64,000 nt of DNA, from NCBI GenBank assembly GCA_965215995.1, contig OZ244128.1:5332001-5396000 (forward strand). Direction: 5' to 3'. Both the position numbers and the translations under genes were made by a program. Positions 8,031 through 15,060 of the stretch are shown piece by piece (the stretch's first letter is position 1; each line of letters begins with the position of its first letter). A model generated the notes under the pieces. The model searched no databases. It was not told where the DNA came from and saw only the letters and a program-made list of their open reading frames with translations. This DNA comes from SZUA-309 sp965215995. GTDB taxonomy: Bacteria > Pseudomonadota > Gammaproteobacteria > Pseudomonadales > Azotimanducaceae.

Positions 8031-8661
8031 TCAAGGCTCCTTGTCGGCCGACAGGTCGGCCTTCCTTCAGGTGGGCTTTGGCCAGCTTGATCACCGCGTC
8101 GTCCGACAGGGACGCAGCCTCCTCTGGCGACGGAAGCTGGGCGCGGATCATCTTGGCGAAGAGCATTCGTTGATCGGGCGTGAGCGCCTCAAGATCGTCC
8201 AGGCCGATGCTCGGTGCGACACGGTGGGTATGTTGATGCTCGTGGTTCACCTGGCCGTCGACGGTCACCCCACCGTTCAGCTCGATGTTCCGGCGCTCGA
8301 TGTACTCAGGCCGCCAGCGTTTGATAAGCAGTTCCAGGGCGCGATCCGATTTCACGATCTTTGTGCCGACCAACTCGCCCTTGCTGAAGATGGGTTCCTC
8401 CCACCCGTCAACGGCCCGGCGGCGCAGCTCAACCTCCGCGCTTGAGATCGCTTCCTCGAGCGCCTCATCCCATTGGTCGGCGAACTCGGGATCCTCCCGA
8501 CGCCAGTCGTAGAATGTGGTGTTAGGTCGCTTGGCATGCGGGCTAGCGACTCTGGCCGCATGGCCGACGACGCCAGTCTCAGCTAGGGCCTTGAGGAAGA
8601 GTTTCTTGCGGTGCTCCTTTGATCGAGCACTTTTGCGGGGTCCGCCGTTGTTGCGGGGCAT
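8014..8661 (-). CDS. Terminase small-subunit-like DNA-binding protein
   Basis: From ATG 8661 the product is 215 residues (TTG 8682 would add seven). It starts with a basic tail and then a helix-turn-helix: FLKALAETGVVGHAARVA...TFYDWRREDPEFADQWDEAL. This is the layout of phage small terminases and related packaging proteins, which bind pac/cos sites and recruit the large subunit. A helical oligomerisation region follows. In satellite islands a stand-alone TerS redirects helper-phage packaging, and here no large subunit follows. A general HTH protein is the alternative. Confidence 0.55.
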   Translation of the reverse strand: MPRNNGGPRKSARSKEHRKKLFLKALAETGVVGHAARVASPHAKRPNTTFYDWRREDPEFADQWDEALEEAISSAEVELRRRAVDGWEEPIFSKGELVGTKIVKSDRALELLIKRWRPEYIERRNIELNGGVTVDGQVNHEHQHTHRVAPSIGLDDLEALTPDQRMLFAKMIRAQLPSPEEAASLSDDAVIKLAKAHLKEGRPVGRQGALIEQRS

Positions 8662-8813
8662 GGAGTTTTCCGTTCCGTTCAATGGGTGAACGAATCATCG
8701 TCCAGGTTCGGCGCGACGACACGTTTCCGCCCGCTGAGCGGGCGTGTTTACCAGTGCCTGGTAACGCTCGCAGGGCTAGGACGGTGTGCTCGCGGGCGGG
8801 GGTGGGTTCGTGG

Positions 8814-8837
8814 GCGCGGCGGGGTAACGCCCAGGGG
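8814..8837 (+). repeat. Dispersed 24/25-nt repeat, copy 2
   Basis: This is the second copy of the element at 7525-7549, with the same GCGCGGCGGGGTAACG core and one base fewer before CCCAGGGG. It lies in the noncoding region downstream of the primase-helicase gene. Confidence 0.6.
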
Positions 8838-9062
8838 CACTCCGTTGGTGTGCTGGCCAGGCCAGGCCGCCTAGAAGGCGCTAGGAGCGGCGCAGGTGCC
8901 CCGGCAGGTAAACGGCTGGGTCCGGGGCGGCTCGCAGCCTCTCGCTGCAGGAGTGGCCTCGTTGGCCGGGACCAGTGCCTCGTGCGTGCGCGCGTGGGGT
9001 GGTACGAGTGGCGCGGGGGTGGCACTCCTCCCGTGCCCAGGGGTGCAACCGGGTCGAGCCCA

Positions 9063-9113
9063 ATTCCGGGAACCCATCCGGGAAAAATCCTTAGCCGGGA
9101 AAGCATCCGGGGA
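9063..9113. repeat. Iteron-like CCGGGAA/ATCCGGG cluster
   Basis: Four short, partly overlapping copies of CCGGGAA/ATCCGGG occur in about 50 bp, alternating with A-rich spacers. Related CCCGG(A)A words continue to the end of the primase gene. They could be binding sites for the replication protein encoded next door. Confidence 0.35.
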
Positions 9114-9355
9114 CCTCCTACCTCCCTCTCTACTTCATTCTTAGATTGTCTTTCCTGGATTCCCGGCAAAAACCTCCGGACTTTGCTAGCACCAACGCGC
9201 GTCCATGGCTCGTTACCGGATGCTGCTAGCAAATGACCCATGTCCTAGCCCGGAACACAGGAATGACAACCGCAACCGTTGATGCCCAGAGGGCTAGAAC
9301 CCCAGGCTTCCCGCCTAGAGCCCCGGAATGTTCCCGGAAGAAACCCCGGAACAGG

Positions 9356-11809
9356 TCAAATCAGACTCTGCTGCTCGTGGTAGTCGTGCTTGACGACGTC
9401 GCTCTTAGCCCCGTCCGGCTGATGCCAGTAGGCTTCCGGCCAGTCGTAACTCTCCCACCCCAGCAGCTTCAGGACTCGCTCGCGGAACTCGGCCAGGGTA
9501 CCCAACGGATAGACGTCAACACCAGCGACGCGGCGCTTGGCGGCCTCCCCACCGAGCAGCTTGCCGAGCCGCTTAGCCACCGTGGGCTGGTTCATAACCC
9601 CGCGCCCTTCGCGCATGAACTCGTCCCACATGTACTGGTGGACCCACCGTGAGTGCAGAAACGGCCAGAGATTTCCGTTCCGTTCATCGTACTTCAACAT
9701 GTCGGCCCGCCAGCACCGCCCGCCCGGCTTGATTGCCCAATGCTCCGGCACCGGCACCTCACCGCTGTATGCCGTCTCGAACATGAGGCGCTCGAACTGG
9801 TCCATCGTCTCCACCTGCTGGTCCCGCAGCGCCTGGGTCTTGGGCACAGCGCGCACGTCGAAGCCAGTCAGGTCGTAGGTGTCGAGAAAGTGCAGGAGGT
9901 TCGCGTAGCCGCCGTCCTCCAGCGTCTGCAGGATCCGCCCGAAGTAAGTGCTGTCCTGCCGCCTCGCGTTGCTGACGTCCAGCACCAGAAACCGGCGCTC
10001 ATGTGCGCCAGCAGGCACGACCCAATCCGAATTGGACGCCAGGATCACGTGCGTGCAGTTGGGTGCCTGTTCTGCGTCCACGCCCTTCTTCTCAACCGTC
10101 AGGTACTGCTCGGTTACGAGCGTTTTCAGCACGGATTCATGCTTCTTGTCGCCTGCATAAAACGCTTCGTCGCCAAACACCACCACCGCGTCTTGCAGGT
10201 GGGCGTTGAAAGAGCCGACTAGATGCTTAGGGTCCGCGACCTGAATGAAGTGCCGACCGAACAGCTTGCCGAAAGCGGAAGCGAAAACCCCTTTGCCTGT
10301 CCCGCGCTCACCACGAAGGACGAGCGCCGTTTGCCCGGCACTGTCGGGGTGCTGCACAACCCGCGCCATCCACCCGAGGATGTAGGTGTAGTGTTCCTCG
10401 TCGCCGGAGCAGATGTGGTCCCGGATGTGCTCCAGGTACGGCTCGTGGTTCTGCCCTGGCACCGGTTTGAAGGCGAATCCGCGCCAGAGGTTGTACACCC
10501 CCTGCACCTCCTGCCTGGGCGCGAACACCACGCTCCGGTACTGACGGCGCTTTGGGTGATCAAGCCACCAGACGCCGCGAGGCTTCAGGATCGGGTTGCC
10601 CGCCCGATCGGAACCAACCTGCACCTTCCTGTTGGAGTGGGCGTTGCGCACGTCGGGAAAGCTCAAGGACGTAAGCCTGCTGCGGTTCAGCACAGAGTCG
10701 TGAACCTCCTCCAGAATGCGGCACTTGCCCGCCCAGTTCTCAATGACGCAGTACCGCTCATTCATCTCTGCCAGCTCCGGGTCAATCGCATGCTCTTTCG
10801 CCCGGTTGATCTGGCGCAGCGCATACTTTTCTGCCGAACTGCCCTTATCCAAGACAGAGTGCGAGATGTCGTACTCTTTGTCCGTAATCACGGAATAGAT
10901 CACTTCGTCTGGAACGTCGGCGCGCACCAGGTTGCAGCAGGCATCGAACAACCATTCGCTGCGGGAGCTGTCACCCTGCTTGGGTCCTTCGTCCGGGTGC
11001 GACCCCTGCACACAGATGACCCACACCCGGTCATCCACTTGCGGGAACCGCTCCCGCAGCTCGTCGATGGTGAACCGCTCGATGTTCCCACTACTGGGCA
11101 GATTCACCAGGCTCGTGTCGCTGAAGCCACCGGAGTCGCTGGACTGCACCCCGTCCGCCTTAGTGAATTCGCCCAGGTCATACACCCGGTCATCGTGGAA
11201 CTCGACCAGCTCCGCCAGCTTGGCTTTGCGACCCTTCGCCTTCTTGCGCTTGTCCGGGAGGTTGATGGTCCCCGGCAGTCGCATGATGCGGTCGATGTTG
11301 TGGCAGTTATCGCCACCGAACTGCGTTTCCAGCTGCAGGTTGTATCGCTTTGCGTCCTCAGCCTTTTCCAGGACGCCGCCGATCTGAATGGGCTCTTTCA
11401 GCTTCCAGAAGCCCTGGTATCCGCCGCCGCTGAAGACGATGACCGTGGGCGGCGGTACCCCACGCCAATCCGGATCGCGGAGCATGCTGAGCGCCCGTTC
11501 CTGTTCTTCTTCGATCTCTTCGCCTACACGCGGGTCAACGTCAATGTGGAGCCAGTCGACGGACTCGATGTCCTCCCGTTGGGCTTTCTTGTTCAGCTCG
11601 CCCTTGACGGTGTTGACGTGAAAGTAGAGGTTGCGTTTGCCGGACCAGTGCTCCAACCACTGACGGCATTTGCCGTCTGCTGTTGGTGCAAACGTGCGAG
11701 TCTCGATCTTCCGCGTATCCGGTTCGATCGCGGTCAGTGCCCAGGGTCCGTCTGGTGCCCAGCAGCGCAGAAATTCTAGTGTCTGTTCAAGGTCTGGCCT
11801 GAGTTCCAT
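9356..11809 (-). CDS. RepB-type primase fused to D5-like SF3 helicase
   Basis: The 817-residue protein has an archaeo-eukaryotic-type primase domain in the first 220 residues, with the metal-binding HIDVDP (88-93), SGGGYQGFW (127 on) and NIDRIMRLPG. A C-terminal DUF5906/D5-like ATPase follows, with Walker A GERGTGKG near residue 501 and Walker B VVVFGDEAF near 543. Such fusions prime and unwind DNA for plasmids, satellites and phages. The start ATG follows a hairpin in which CTCCAG and CTGGAG pair, which could mask the ribosome binding site. It is the main replication gene of the island. Confidence 0.85.
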   Translation of the reverse strand: MELRPDLEQTLEFLRCWAPDGPWALTAIEPDTRKIETRTFAPTADGKCRQWLEHWSGKRNLYFHVNTVKGELNKKAQREDIESVDWLHIDVDPRVGEEIEEEQERALSMLRDPDWRGVPPPTVIVFSGGGYQGFWKLKEPIQIGGVLEKAEDAKRYNLQLETQFGGDNCHNIDRIMRLPGTINLPDKRKKAKGRKAKLAELVEFHDDRVYDLGEFTKADGVQSSDSGGFSDTSLVNLPSSGNIERFTIDELRERFPQVDDRVWVICVQGSHPDEGPKQGDSSRSEWLFDACCNLVRADVPDEVIYSVITDKEYDISHSVLDKGSSAEKYALRQINRAKEHAIDPELAEMNERYCVIENWAGKCRILEEVHDSVLNRSRLTSLSFPDVRNAHSNRKVQVGSDRAGNPILKPRGVWWLDHPKRRQYRSVVFAPRQEVQGVYNLWRGFAFKPVPGQNHEPYLEHIRDHICSGDEEHYTYILGWMARVVQHPDSAGQTALVLRGERGTGKGVFASAFGKLFGRHFIQVADPKHLVGSFNAHLQDAVVVFGDEAFYAGDKKHESVLKTLVTEQYLTVEKKGVDAEQAPNCTHVILASNSDWVVPAGAHERRFLVLDVSNARRQDSTYFGRILQTLEDGGYANLLHFLDTYDLTGFDVRAVPKTQALRDQQVETMDQFERLMFETAYSGEVPVPEHWAIKPGGRCWRADMLKYDERNGNLWPFLHSRWVHQYMWDEFMREGRGVMNQPTVAKRLGKLLGGEAAKRRVAGVDVYPLGTLAEFRERVLKLLGWESYDWPEAYWHQPDGAKSDVVKHDYHEQQSLI

Positions 11810-11992
11810 GTTTGTTTAGTCTCCAGAAAAGCCTCCTGGAGCAGCGCCAGACCAAGGACTTGTCCCGACCTGTTAGTCGGAAGCAAAATTCTTGCTGCAA
11901 TCATATTCTTTCTCCGGGATGTTGGTTGTGGTTCTCACGATAGGTTTGTGAGCACTCCTTGTTAGTGGGTAAGCCGCCGTCCTGATGCAACG

Positions 11993-12217
11993 TCAGGCGG
12001 CGGCATTTCCCTTCTGCGCCTGCTGGCGCTCCCGGTACCATGCAAGAACCTCCTGCGTATCCCAGCGCCGCGTCTTCCCACCGAGCTTCATGTACTGCGG
12101 GAACTTGCCCTCCTGCATGAGCCGCCAAACGGTAATGCGGCCGACTCCGAAGTGCCGGTCGATGTCGTCGTAGGTGAGCGTCATTGGTAACGCTTCGATT
12201 GCTTCGTCTTTCGTCAT
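11993..12217 (-). CDS. AlpA-family / excisionase-type DNA-binding protein
   Basis: This 74-residue protein has the MerR-like winged helix of AlpA and phage excisionases: LTYDDIDRHFGVGRITVWRLM, then a wing ending in KLGGKTRRWDTQEVLAWYRER. GGAG precedes the ATG. AlpA proteins activate excision and, in satellite islands, the replication genes downstream. Here the primase-helicase follows on the same strand after 183 bp, as in those islands. A nested dyad upstream (12281-12325) is a candidate operator. Confidence 0.85.
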   Translation of the reverse strand: MTKDEAIEALPMTLTYDDIDRHFGVGRITVWRLMQEGKFPQYMKLGGKTRRWDTQEVLAWYRERQQAQKGNAAA

Positions 12218-12280
12218 GATTCACTCCATTTGCTGATTGACGTTGGAAGCAATCCTGCATACGAGACACATCCCGCGACA

Positions 12281-12325
12281 ACGCCGCACTACCGCTAATT
12301 TCGGGGTAGTGCGTAGTTGCGGCGT
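12281..12325. promoter_or_regulatory. Nested inverted repeat between alpA-like gene and rightward genes
   Basis: An outer pair ACGCCGC (12281-12287) / GCGGCGT (12319-12325) encloses an inner pair CGCACTACC (12285-12293) / GGTAGTGCG (12305-12313). It lies in the divergent intergenic region, so it may be an operator controlling both directions. The two pairs partly overlap and cannot all form at once. Confidence 0.5.
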
Positions 12326-12377
12326 TTAGCTCGTGAGGAAAACTCACCTGCCCATGGCAGGAGTGCTTTCCTCACAC

Positions 12378-12593
12378 ATGACAAACGAATACGACAGACG
12401 CGTCCGTCAGCGCGAGCTTGCAAACAAGTACCTCAACGAGATGATCCGCGAGCATCGCGAGCCGGATGAGAGTGACTTCGATGCGCAAGCTCGTCTGGCA
12501 TTTGCCCGTGGCAACGTCGGCGACCGATTCCGGCTCCTCCTCGACGTGTTGCACGACCCCATCAACGATCCCAACCAGGAGATCCCACAATGA
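12378..12593 (+). CDS. Small hypothetical protein
   Basis: From ATG 12378 this is a 71-residue helical, charged protein (MTNEYDRRVRQRELANKYL...). ATG 12354 is an in-frame alternative. It overlaps the next gene by 4 nt (ATGA), forming a pair. No family is recognised. Confidence 0.5.
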   Translation: MTNEYDRRVRQRELANKYLNEMIREHREPDESDFDAQARLAFARGNVGDRFRLLLDVLHDPINDPNQEIPQ

Positions 12594-13111
12594 CCCCCAA
12601 CCAGATTCAGAAACGCATCGACGAGCTGACCGCAGAGTACGAGGCAGCGGACGCCGCTTACGAGAAACTCAACCGTGAAGTCGCCCAGCTGCTCTTTGAA
12701 GGCAAGGTCGAGGACGCAGAATCTCACGACGCCCAGCTTGGGCGGATCAGGCGGCGGCTGGACGGCACAGCAGAGGCGGTGAAGATCGCCAAGCGCGAGC
12801 TTGCCGCAGCCGTAGAACGGGAACGTTCTGCTGCTGCTGCAGAGCAGGAGAAGGCTGCAGCCGCCCAGGAGAAGGTGGTCGCCGAGCACAAGGCGGCGGT
12901 GGTGGACGCGTTGGCTACGCTAGAGGCGAGCTACCAGGCGCTAGAGGAAGCGGACATTGAGCTGTCCCGGTTTGGAGGCCGGCGTTCCGTCCGCCATACG
13001 CAGCTGGTCCGGTCCCTTTGGGAGCAGGCTCCGTCCTTTGCCAAGGGCGCGCGGCTGTCTGGGCCGGTGTTGGGAGGTAGTGGACGCACGGCGCGTGGGC
13101 TTGAGGGTTGA
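12590..13111 (+). CDS. Coiled-coil hypothetical protein
   Basis: This 173-residue protein consists of a long Ala/Glu/Lys-rich coiled coil (residues 1-125) and a short Gly/Arg-rich tail. Its start overlaps the preceding stop (ATGA). Similar proteins are common in phages and islands; no specific function can be given. Confidence 0.5.
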   Translation: MTPNQIQKRIDELTAEYEAADAAYEKLNREVAQLLFEGKVEDAESHDAQLGRIRRRLDGTAEAVKIAKRELAAAVERERSAAAAEQEKAAAAQEKVVAEHKAAVVDALATLEASYQALEEADIELSRFGGRRSVRHTQLVRSLWEQAPSFAKGARLSGPVLGGSGRTARGLEG

Positions 13112-13158
13112 CTAGCGGTGTTCGAACTCCTGGGATCGTACTTCCGATAGCCCTCTGC

Positions 13159-13419
13159 CTATCCAGTGCCGTGTTCGCCCCCACTATCGACATCTTGCCT
13201 CACGATAGATCGCGCCGGGCCTCGCGCCTCTCGTGTGGCATGACCCAGTTGCTCAAACATATCTTGCTGCGCAGGTGTCGCACGGGTCGCCACATACTGG
13301 CGCATGAACCGGCGAATCACTGCGGCGGCGGATTCGCCGTCACGTCGGCAGACCTCTAAGAACTCGTCGCGGAGCTCACGTTCGATCCGCAGATTCAGCC
13401 CTACGTTCTTTCTCATCAT
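13159..13419 (-). CDS. Ribbon-helix-helix (CopG/Arc-like) protein
   Basis: The first 50 of 86 residues show an RHH fold: a strand GLNLRIERELRDEF, then helices ending AAAVIRRFMRQYV. The C-terminal 35 residues look disordered. Such proteins repress plasmid and phage genes or act as antitoxins. A perfect 12-bp palindrome lies 23 bp upstream of its start, a fitting autoregulatory operator, and the DUF5343-HEPN pair lies divergent to it. Confidence 0.75.
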   Translation of the reverse strand: MMRKNVGLNLRIERELRDEFLEVCRRDGESAAAVIRRFMRQYVATRATPAQQDMFEQLGHATREARGPARSIVRQDVDSGGEHGTG

Positions 13420-13441
13420 CGACTAAGTGTAGGCAATGTCG

Positions 13442-13453
13442 ACACAATTGTGT
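13442..13453. promoter_or_regulatory. 12-bp palindrome ACACAATTGTGT, likely RHH operator
   Basis: The perfect dyad lies between the divergent RHH gene (start 13419) and the DUF5343-like gene (start 13549). A related GTGTAG half-site at 13427-13432 and GTGTAG inside the dyad give repeated half-sites, as RHH proteins prefer. Confidence 0.45.
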
Positions 13454-13548
13454 AGATATTTCTGTCCACCTCCTGTACATTTCAGGAACATCCAGAAATG
13501 CCTAAGCGAACCACAGTGTCCGCACGGTAGAGGTGTTAGGACTGCAAG

Positions 13549-14304
13549 ATGGCGTCAAACAACAAGCACAGCTTGCCAGGGAGTTCGTACGCGAGCCTCT
13601 GTCAGATTCTCGCGGGCTACTCCCACGCGAAAGAGCCGGCATCCCTCGAGGAAATGGCAAAGTCCCTCGCTATGGACAAGGGCACTATTAGTCGGAATAC
13701 AGGGTTCTTAAGTGACCTCGGGCTGATCACAAGCGGTCAGAAGAAAATGGCGACTGATCTTGGGGCAGCACTAGGAAGGGCGCTCGAGCATACGCAAGCG
13801 GCAGACGCGAAGCGCTTCCTTGCGGAAGCAGTCGGAAACTCGGAGTTCGTGTCAGGTTTGGTTCGCACACTACGTATCAAGTCAGGCATGTCTCCCGACG
13901 AACTGGCAGATCACGCGCTGTATGTTTCTGGACAGTCAGCCACGCAGTACAACCGAACCGGCGCAAAGACCGTGGTCGAAATACTTGAAAGCGCCGGACT
14001 GGTGCATGCCGAAGACGGCAAGCTAGTCGTAAGCACTGGCGCCGAGGCGCGCCCTTTCGAAGCAGTTGAGGAAGCCGATAGCACTGCGCCTAGCGTGAAT
14101 GAAGCCTCCCGGCAGTCGGACTCCACAGGAGAGGAGAGGCCCAACACTGGGGAAATCGAGCGCCAACGCGCAATCACGGCGCACAATCTCGGACCCAACG
14201 TCGTAATCAATGTGAATCTGCAGATTCCGGAAGTTGACGACCCTGCCGTGTACGAGACTTTCTTCAAGATGTTCAGGAAATACATCCTGGACAAAGATGA
14301 TTGA
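13549..14304 (+). CDS. DUF5343-like winged-helix protein, first gene of HEPN pair
   Basis: The 251-residue protein begins with a winged-helix segment (residues 12-75) containing SLEEMAKSLAMDKGTISRNT and LSDLGLI. A helical region follows in which SGQSATQYNRTGAKTVVEIL suggests a second HTH-like unit. After a polar linker (165-215) comes a C-terminal strand-helix motif, NVVINVNLQIPEVDD...YETFFKMFRKYIL, typical of DUF5343 proteins. I infer a sensor or regulatory role for the HEPN protein, whose start overlaps it by 8 nt. Direct evidence for function is absent. Confidence 0.65.
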   Translation: MASNNKHSLPGSSYASLCQILAGYSHAKEPASLEEMAKSLAMDKGTISRNTGFLSDLGLITSGQKKMATDLGAALGRALEHTQAADAKRFLAEAVGNSEFVSGLVRTLRIKSGMSPDELADHALYVSGQSATQYNRTGAKTVVEILESAGLVHAEDGKLVVSTGAEARPFEAVEEADSTAPSVNEASRQSDSTGEERPNTGEIERQRAITAHNLGPNVVINVNLQIPEVDDPAVYETFFKMFRKYILDKDD

Positions 14305-14809
14305 TTACCATCAGCGAGTAAGGCGGTTCGAGCGGGAAAGCCACAAGCTTTTCGAAGGGTTCGAGCGATCAACTGCATCGCGCGTCTTTCACCTTCGGGA
14401 CCTAGCGAAGACGCTTCAGAGTCTGCCGGTCGACGTCCAGAGCTATTTCCAGGAGGCACTCGATTGCCTCGAGTCCAAACTCTACCGTTCGGCCGTCGTC
14501 ATGGCCTGGGCGGGGTTCTTCTCTGTGTTCGTTGAGGACTTATTCGCCAACAAGCAACCCGAGATCGCGCAACACCACAAGAAGCTGAGCTTCGCTGACG
14601 GAGCCGAACTAAAGGAGAAGCTGTCAGAGTTTGCGATTCTCGAAACTGCAAAGATCGTGAAGTTCATAAAGAACCCGGCTTTTAGGAAGTACGACGGGCA
14701 ACTCTCGACGCGAAACTCATGTGCACACCCAAGTCTGTACAAGCCGTCTTCCAACGAAGCAATCGCGTTCGTCGAATTGATGATCGTGCAGACGAGAACG
14801 CATATCTAG
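14297..14809 (+). CDS. HEPN-like protein, possible RNase effector
   Basis: From ATG 14297 the product is 170 residues and all helical. Residues 60-95 form a helix pair of HEPN type (YFQEALDCLESKLYRSAVVM then WAGFFSVFVEDL). Near the C-terminus RNSCAH gives the Rx4H motif that forms the metal-independent RNase site of active HEPN domains. HEPN proteins act as toxins in many abortive-infection and toxin-antitoxin systems. It overlaps the DUF5343-like gene by 8 nt and lies at the tRNA end of the island, a frequent cargo site for defence genes. Confidence 0.6.
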   Translation: MIDYHQRVRRFERESHKLFEGFERSTASRVFHLRDLAKTLQSLPVDVQSYFQEALDCLESKLYRSAVVMAWAGFFSVFVEDLFANKQPEIAQHHKKLSFADGAELKEKLSEFAILETAKIVKFIKNPAFRKYDGQLSTRNSCAHPSLYKPSSNEAIAFVELMIVQTRTHI

Positions 14810-14875
14810 CAGTGGGGCCTCCCCCTGGGAAACGCCCCGAGTACGCCCCTAGGGTGTAGCTAGCGGATCTGTGGC

Positions 14876-14892
14876 GCGTAACTTGTTGTTTT
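14876..14892 (-). repeat. 17-bp repeat next to tRNA-Ala (right copy, inverted)
   Basis: This is the exact reverse complement of 868-884, three bases from the CCA of tRNA-Ala. Reading away from the tRNA it is followed by AGATCC and two GGGGCGT words (14828-14850). Confidence 0.6.
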
Positions 14893-14895
14893 AGT

Positions 14896-14971
<76 letters not shown>

Positions 14972-15060
14972 ACTTTTCTGGATCCCGACGAGCACCAGGA
15001 CCGGCAGAAGGCGCGAGATACTAGGTTCAAGGCCCAATCGTGTCAACCGGCCGGCTGGCG

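Larger units (their letters stand above)
8662..9355. other. Long noncoding region beside primase-helicase, possible replication origin
   Basis: About 690 bp carry no convincing gene. They contain a hairpin TTACCAG-TGC-CTGGTAA (8749-8765), a 24-nt dispersed repeat (8814-8837) and a series of CCGGGAA/ATCCGGG words (9063-9113, with more at 9160-9180 and 9320-9355). There is also an inverted repeat, TTTGCTAGCA (about 9182) with TGCTAGCAAA (about 9223). Iterated motifs flanking a replication gene are typical of island origins, but this remains inference. Confidence 0.4.
3791..14895. mobile_element. Phage-satellite-like genomic island next to tRNA-Ala
   Basis: The segment between the ABM gene and tRNA-Ala is entirely accessory. 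It has an AlpA-type regulator, a primase-helicase, a terminase-small-subunit-like gene and a long noncoding stretch beside the primase. These lie in the order alpA, primase, (origin?), terS, as in phage-inducible chromosomal islands. Many small genes of phage type accompany them, with a DUF5343-HEPN pair at the tRNA end. No capsid, portal, tail, lysis or integrase gene is in this stretch. The right border is set by tRNA-Ala and the 17-bp repeat. The left border is uncertain: it may be near 3791 or include 865-3790. Confidence 0.6.

Noticed and set aside
8619..9241. Two opposite frames of about 200 codons
   Set aside because: They are Arg/Gly/Pro-rich, lack ribosome sites, and lie in repeat-bearing DNA.
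10223..11779. 518-residue rightward frame
   Set aside because: It is antisense to the primase-helicase and shows no domain signature.
13436..13711. 91-residue frame at the start of the DUF5343-like gene
   Set aside because: It is out of frame with the better gene, lacks a ribosome site, and contains no domain.
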